Both the position numbers and the translations under genes were made by a program. A stretch of 64,000 nt of DNA from Streptomyces sp. NWU339 (GTDB lineage: Bacteria > Actinomycetota > Actinomycetes > Streptomycetales > Streptomycetaceae). Shown here in pieces: positions 60,377 to 64,000 of the stretch (positions are counted from its first letter, which is position 1; each line of letters begins with the position of its first letter). The notes below the pieces were generated by a model. It did not search any database, had not been told where the DNA came from, and worked only from the letters and a program-made list of their open reading frames with translations. Location of the stretch: positions 17,628 to 81,627 of the forward strand of contig NZ_QFRK01000042.1 in the NCBI RefSeq assembly GCF_003143855.1, read 5' to 3'.

Positions 60377-61162
60377 TCACCCGGCGGGGGTGACCTCCTG
60401 CAGCAGCCGGCCTTCCGCGTAGGTGAGGGCGGCCGACGGAAGCGTGCCCTCGCGGCCGCTCAGCAGCACCGTGAGGGTGCCGGTCGCCGAGGCCTCGGGG
60501 GCGGGCCGTTCCCCGACCCGGCGCATGGCCTGGGCGGCGACCGCTCCGGCGGAGCCGTGCAGGACCAGTGGCGGCCGGCCGGGGCGCCGCACGGCGGCCC
60601 GGATGCGTTCGGCGACCAGTTCGTAATGGGTGCAGCCCAGGACGACGGTCGTCACATCCTCCGGGGTGAGTTCGGCGGCGGCGGCGACGGCCGCGTCGAT
60701 CGCGTTCTCGTCCGCGCGCTCCACCGCTTCCGCGAGACCCCAGCAGGGCACCTCGGTGACGGTCACGCCGTCGGCGAAGTCCCGGATCAGGTTCCGCTGG
60801 TACGGGCTGCCGGTCGTCGCCGGGGTGGCCCAGATGGCGAACGGCCCGCCGCCGGCGGCCGCCGGCTTGATCGCCGGGACGGTGCCGATGACCGGCAGGA
60901 CCGGTTCGAGGCGGGCGCGCAGGGCGGTGAGGGCGTGCACGGTGGCGGTGTTGCAGCCGACGATCAGGGCGTCGGGCCGCCGTGCGGCAGCCGCCTCGGC
61001 GACGGCCAGGGCGCGGGCGGTGAGGTCCTGGGGAGTCCTGGGGCCCCAGGGCATGCCGTCGGGGTCGAGGGAGAGGACGAGATCGGCGTCGGGGCGCAGG
61101 CGCCGTACCGCTGCGGTGGCCGCCAGCAGGCCGATTCCGGAGTCCATGAGCGCGATCTTCAC
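60377..61162 (-). CDS. Glutamate-racemase-family (Asp/Glu racemase) protein
   Basis: A 261-residue member of the Asp/Glu racemase superfamily. The opening MDSGIGLLA matches the glutamate racemase FDSGVGG signature imperfectly; the two catalytic cysteines are in VGCNTATVHAL and VLGCTHYELV. It could supply D-glutamate or racemise another amino acid. MurI proper is usually embedded among other genes in Streptomyces and has the stricter signature, so I regard this as a paralogue. The GTG start at 61162 is nearly back to back with the divergent glycosyltransferase gene (57 bp). Confidence 0.83.
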   Translation of the reverse strand: MKIALMDSGIGLLAATAAVRRLRPDADLVLSLDPDGMPWGPRTPQDLTARALAVAEAAAARRPDALIVGCNTATVHALTALRARLEPVLPVIGTVPAIKPAAAGGGPFAIWATPATTGSPYQRNLIRDFADGVTVTEVPCWGLAEAVERADENAIDAAVAAAAELTPEDVTTVVLGCTHYELVAERIRAAVRRPGRPPLVLHGSAGAVAAQAMRRVGERPAPEASATGTLTVLLSGREGTLPSAALTYAEGRLLQEVTPAG

Positions 61163-61219
61163 CCGGCCACGATAGACGATGAGCCGCTTCCGGCCGCTTC
61201 CGTGGGGCAGACTGCGCGC

Positions 61220-62395
61220 GTGAGCGCCGTAGTGTGGACCGCCGCCGTGTCCCTCGCCGCCTGGCTGTGGCTGCTGCTCTTCCAGGGCTTCTTCTGGCGT
61301 ACGGATGTCCGGCTGCCGGCCCGGCGGGAGCCGGAGGCGTGGCCGTCGGTGTGCGTGGTCGTCCCCGCGCGTGACGAGGCGGCGGTGCTGCCCGCGAGCC
61401 TGCCGTCGCTGCTCGCCCAGGACTACCCCGGGCGGGCGGAGGTCTTCCTGGTCGACGACGGAAGTACGGACGGCACCGGGGAGCTCGCACGGGAGCTGGC
61501 GGGCCGGGCCGGGGGCCTGCCGCTGACCGTGGGCTCGCCCGGTGAGCCGCCGGCCGGCTGGACCGGCAAGCTCTGGGCGGTGCGGCACGGCATCGGGCTG
61601 GCACGCGCGCGGGCGCCCGAGTACCTGCTGCTGACGGACGCCGACATCGCGCACGCGCCCGACAGCCTGCGTCGGCTGGTCGCGGCGGCCCGTACCGGGG
61701 GGTTCGACGTCGTCTCGCAGATGGCGCGGCTGCGCGTGGAGAGCGTCTGGGAGCGGTTGGTCGTACCGGCGTTCGTGTACTTCTTCGCGCAGTTGTATCC
61801 GTTCCGCCGGATCGGGCGGAGGAGGACGCGGACGGCCGCGGCGGCCGGGGGCTGTGTACTGCTGCGCGCCGAGGCGGCCGAGCGGGCGCGGATCCCCGAC
61901 GCCATCCGGCAGGCCGTCATCGACGACGTGGCCCTCGCGCGGGCGGTCAAGTCCGGCGGCGGACGGGTCTGGCTGGGGCTGGCGGACCGGGTGGACAGTG
62001 TGCGCCCGTATCCGCGGCTGGACGACCTGTGGCGCATGGTGTCGCGCAGCGCGTACGCGCAACTGCGGCACAGCCCGGTGCTGCTGGCCGTGACGGTCGT
62101 GGGGCTGGCGCTGGTGTACCTGGTGCCGCCGGTGGCCGTCGTCGCGGGACTGGTGGCCGGGGACCGGGGGGCCGTGGCCCTCGGTGCGGCGGCCTGGCTG
62201 GTGATGGCGGGAACGTACGTCCCGATGCTCCGCTACTACCGGCAACCGCTGTGGCTCGCTCCCCTGTTGCCGTTCACCGCGTTCCTGTACCTCCTGATGA
62301 CGGTCGATTCGGCGGTGCGGCACTACCGCGGGCGGGGTGCGGCCTGGAAGGGCCGTACCTACCCGCGTCCGGGCGCGCTGCCCGATGAGGGCTGA
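61220..62395 (+). CDS. HpnB-like family 2 glycosyltransferase
   Basis: A 391-residue membrane glycosyltransferase. An N-terminal membrane helix (VVWTAAVSLAAWLWLLLF) is followed by a GT2 domain: CVVVPARDEAAVLPASL, VFLVDDGSTDGTGEL, GWTGKLWAVRHGIG, the DxD-type LLTDADIAH, and two C-terminal membrane segments. The GWTGKLWA block is characteristic of the hopene-associated HpnB group. Those genes usually sit in hopanoid clusters, but no squalene-hopene genes adjoin it here, so the acceptor is unknown. The start is GTG 61220. Confidence 0.85.
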   Translation: MSAVVWTAAVSLAAWLWLLLFQGFFWRTDVRLPARREPEAWPSVCVVVPARDEAAVLPASLPSLLAQDYPGRAEVFLVDDGSTDGTGELARELAGRAGGLPLTVGSPGEPPAGWTGKLWAVRHGIGLARARAPEYLLLTDADIAHAPDSLRRLVAAARTGGFDVVSQMARLRVESVWERLVVPAFVYFFAQLYPFRRIGRRRTRTAAAAGGCVLLRAEAAERARIPDAIRQAVIDDVALARAVKSGGGRVWLGLADRVDSVRPYPRLDDLWRMVSRSAYAQLRHSPVLLAVTVVGLALVYLVPPVAVVAGLVAGDRGAVALGAAAWLVMAGTYVPMLRYYRQPLWLAPLLPFTAFLYLLMTVDSAVRHYRGRGAAWKGRTYPRPGALPDEG

Positions 62396-62414
62396 GCCGG
62401 CCGGCCGTCGAGGG

Positions 62415-63707
62415 TCACTTGCGGCCCGGGGTCCAGTTCATGCCCCATCCGTAGGCGCGGTCGACGGTGCGCTGAGGGCTCACTCCCCGCTCGGGCACCA
62501 GATAGCGGGCCTCGCGCTGGACGACGAGGTCGCCACCGGTGTTGGTGATGAGGGCGAGGGCGCACACCGTGGAGGGGACGGTGCACTCGTCGAGCGAGAA
62601 GTCGACCGGGGCGCCGTGCTGCGGCTGGAGGGTGACCGTGGCGTGCAAATCGGCGAAGGAGCGGGCGCCCTCGTAGATGGTGACGAAGACGAGGATGCGC
62701 CGGAAGTACTGCTGGTGGTCGAGGTTGACGGTGAGGTTCTCGCCGGACGCGACGGCGCCGGTGCGGTCGTCGCCGTCCAGGTGGATGAACGGGGGCCGCC
62801 GCAGGGATCCGAAGGCGTTGCCCAGGGCCTGGACGACTCCCTTGCTGCCGTCGGTGAGTTCGTACAGGGCGCACAGGTCGAGGTCGAGGTCGGAGTGCAT
62901 GGCGGCCGGGCGGCCCAGCTTGCCCGCCCAGCCGGAGAACTGTTTGCGCACCTGCCAGTTGAGGTTCACCCGGAGGGCACCCGAGGTTCCGCCCTGTTTG
63001 GTCAGCGAGACGGCCGGGGCCTCCTTGGTGAGCGTCACCTTGGTGAGCCGGACCGGCGCCGGCGACGTGGCGGGCGGGGCGAGGGGCCGGGCCGCGGGGG
63101 CCGGAGGAGGCGCGGGGGCCGGAGGAGGCGTGGCGGCCGGGGGCGTCGAAGGCGGAGCCGGGACGGCCGGGGCGGCGTGCTGCGGCTCGTCCACGGTGAT
63201 GCCGTAGTCGGTGGCCAGGCCCTCGAGTCCGTTGCTGTAGCCCTGCCCCACTGCGCGGAACTTCCAGGCTCCCTGACGGCGGTAGAACTCGCCGAGCACG
63301 AAGGCGCTCTCGCTGGTCGCGCCCATGCTGTCGAACCGGGCCGCGACGGTGCCCCGCGCGGCGTCCCTGACCTCGATGTACAGGTCGGGGATCCGGCCGA
63401 AGGTGCCACCGTCGGAGGAGGCCGCGAGGATCACGGTCTCGACACCGGGCTCCACGCGCGTGAGATCGACGAGAAGGGTGTCGGTCACCTGCCCGCCGGC
63501 GTTCCGCTTGCCCTCGTGCCGGACGGCTCCGGAGGAGTGGGCGGGTTGGTTGTAGAAGACGAAGTCGCCGTCGGAGCGGACCTTGCCGTCGGCCAGCAGC
63601 AGCGCGGAGGCGTCCGCATCGGGGACGCCGGGGCCCGGGCGCCACCCCAGTTCCACCCTGAGTGCCGCGGTCGGCACCGGTGTGTTCGATCCCTTCGACA
63701 TTGACAT
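62415..63707 (-). CDS. Double TerD-domain stress protein
   Basis: A 430-residue protein with two TerD-type domains joined by a Pro/Ala-rich linker (about residues 185-240). Domain 1 shows DADASALLLADGKV, DFVFYNQPAHSSGAV and FVLGEFYRRQGAWKFRAVGQGY. Domain 2 shows DLDLDLCALYELTDGSKGVVQ and LVFVTIYEGARSFADL. The aspartate clusters correspond to the calcium-binding sites of TerD proteins, linked to tellurite, phage and oxidative stress resistance. Several in-frame ATGs are possible (63719, 63707, 63701). No other ter genes are in view. Confidence 0.87.
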   Translation of the reverse strand: MSMSKGSNTPVPTAALRVELGWRPGPGVPDADASALLLADGKVRSDGDFVFYNQPAHSSGAVRHEGKRNAGGQVTDTLLVDLTRVEPGVETVILAASSDGGTFGRIPDLYIEVRDAARGTVAARFDSMGATSESAFVLGEFYRRQGAWKFRAVGQGYSNGLEGLATDYGITVDEPQHAAPAVPAPPSTPPAATPPPAPAPPPAPAARPLAPPATSPAPVRLTKVTLTKEAPAVSLTKQGGTSGALRVNLNWQVRKQFSGWAGKLGRPAAMHSDLDLDLCALYELTDGSKGVVQALGNAFGSLRRPPFIHLDGDDRTGAVASGENLTVNLDHQQYFRRILVFVTIYEGARSFADLHATVTLQPQHGAPVDFSLDECTVPSTVCALALITNTGGDLVVQREARYLVPERGVSPQRTVDRAYGWGMNWTPGRK

Positions 63708-63775
63708 GTCCGCCCCCATCACGTGCCACCTCGCCAGGTCACACCCGGCGTCCGTCGGATCTCGTCCGCCCAACC

Positions 63776-64000
63776 TAGTGTCTTGAGTCTTTGATTCATT
63801 GCATAAGTATGCTGGGGTCATGGCGCGAATGGGACGGCCCACGGTCGAGGTGGTTCTCACCGACGACGAACGCGAGACGCTGCAGCGCTGGGCGAGGCGC
63901 CGCACCTCTTCCCAGGCTCTCGCGCTGCGCTGCCGCATCGTGCTGGCTTGCGGAGACGGGGCATCAAACACTCGGATCGGCAAGGATCTTGGGGTTCACC
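63776..64000 (+). mobile_element. 5' end of an IS630-family insertion sequence
   Basis: The element enters at the right edge. Its transposase gene starts at 63820 and is cut by the window. The left end probably lies between about 63776 and 63795, where a TA dinucleotide (the usual IS630 target) precedes AT-richer sequence; I cannot confirm the inverted repeat without the other end. Confidence 0.6.
63820..64000 (+). CDS. IS630-family transposase, N-terminal part (cut by window)
   Basis: The first 60 codons read MARMGRPTVEVVLTDDERET, then LQRWARRRTSSQALALRCRI and VLACGDGASNTRIGKDLGVH. This is the N-terminal helix-turn-helix region of Streptomyces IS630-type transposases (winged-helix DNA binding before the DDE domain). 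Whether the gene is intact cannot be seen. Confidence 0.82.
   Translation, partial: MARMGRPTVEVVLTDDERETLQRWARRRTSSQALALRCRIVLACGDGASNTRIGKDLGVH

Overview
The window is a segment of a Streptomyces-type actinomycete chromosome. The evidence is very high GC with G/C-biased third codon positions, frequent GTG starts, four-base stop/start overlaps, a complete whiE-type spore-pigment cluster, a GlcP-type glucose permease, and several probable leaderless genes. No tRNA, rRNA or CRISPR array was found.

Left part (1-26 kb) is mixed core and accessory sequence: a PAS-GAF-PP2C (SpoIIE-type) phosphatase cut by the left edge; a PrmC-like methyltransferase; a molybdopterin oxidoreductase with its flavin reductase; an acetylxylan-esterase-type hydrolase; a secreted beta-helix protein; a multicopper oxidase; a short second Rho factor behind a pyrimidine-rich leader; a D,D-carboxypeptidase; an asparaginase with a FadR-type regulator; a fatty-acid desaturase; a two-FluC fluoride channel operon with DUF190; a decayed galactan-utilisation locus (GH53, GH42 and LacI remnants around a deletion joint at 18631/18632); MarR; glcP; an NCS1 permease; a broken TnpB element; SseB-like; and a long-form GAPDH.

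Middle part: 27.0-34.3 kb is the whiE spore-pigment type II polyketide cluster (divergent FAD hydroxylase, then ORFI, cupin, KSalpha, KSbeta, ACP, aromatase/cyclase, TcmI-like cyclase), closed by a strong hairpin. From 52.8 down to 34.5 kb, all on the minus strand, lies the most remarkable region: eleven tightly packed genes encoding an alpha/beta hydrolase, a caspase-fold protein, a MoxR AAA+ ATPase, a vWA-like/GTPase fusion, a short GAP1-type protein, a kinase with a PQQ-like propeller, a zinc-ribbon protein of unknown function, a second GTPase, a long GAP1-type protein and a membrane-anchored vWA protein. I read it as a composite NTP-dependent biological-conflict or cell-death system of the vWA-MoxR-VMAP / double-GTPase-GAP1 class. 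It contains two GTPase-GAP1 modules and two candidate effectors, probably in two transcription units (52.8-42.6 and 42.5-34.5 kb).

Right part (53-64 kb): amidase, GAF/PucR-type regulator, hydroxybutyrate-dehydrogenase-like SDR, NUDIX hydrolase, Lnt, a membrane protein, a glutamate-racemase-family enzyme, an HpnB-like glycosyltransferase, a double TerD protein, and the 5' end of an IS630-family transposase at the edge. All functions are inferred by reading the sequence; no database search was run.
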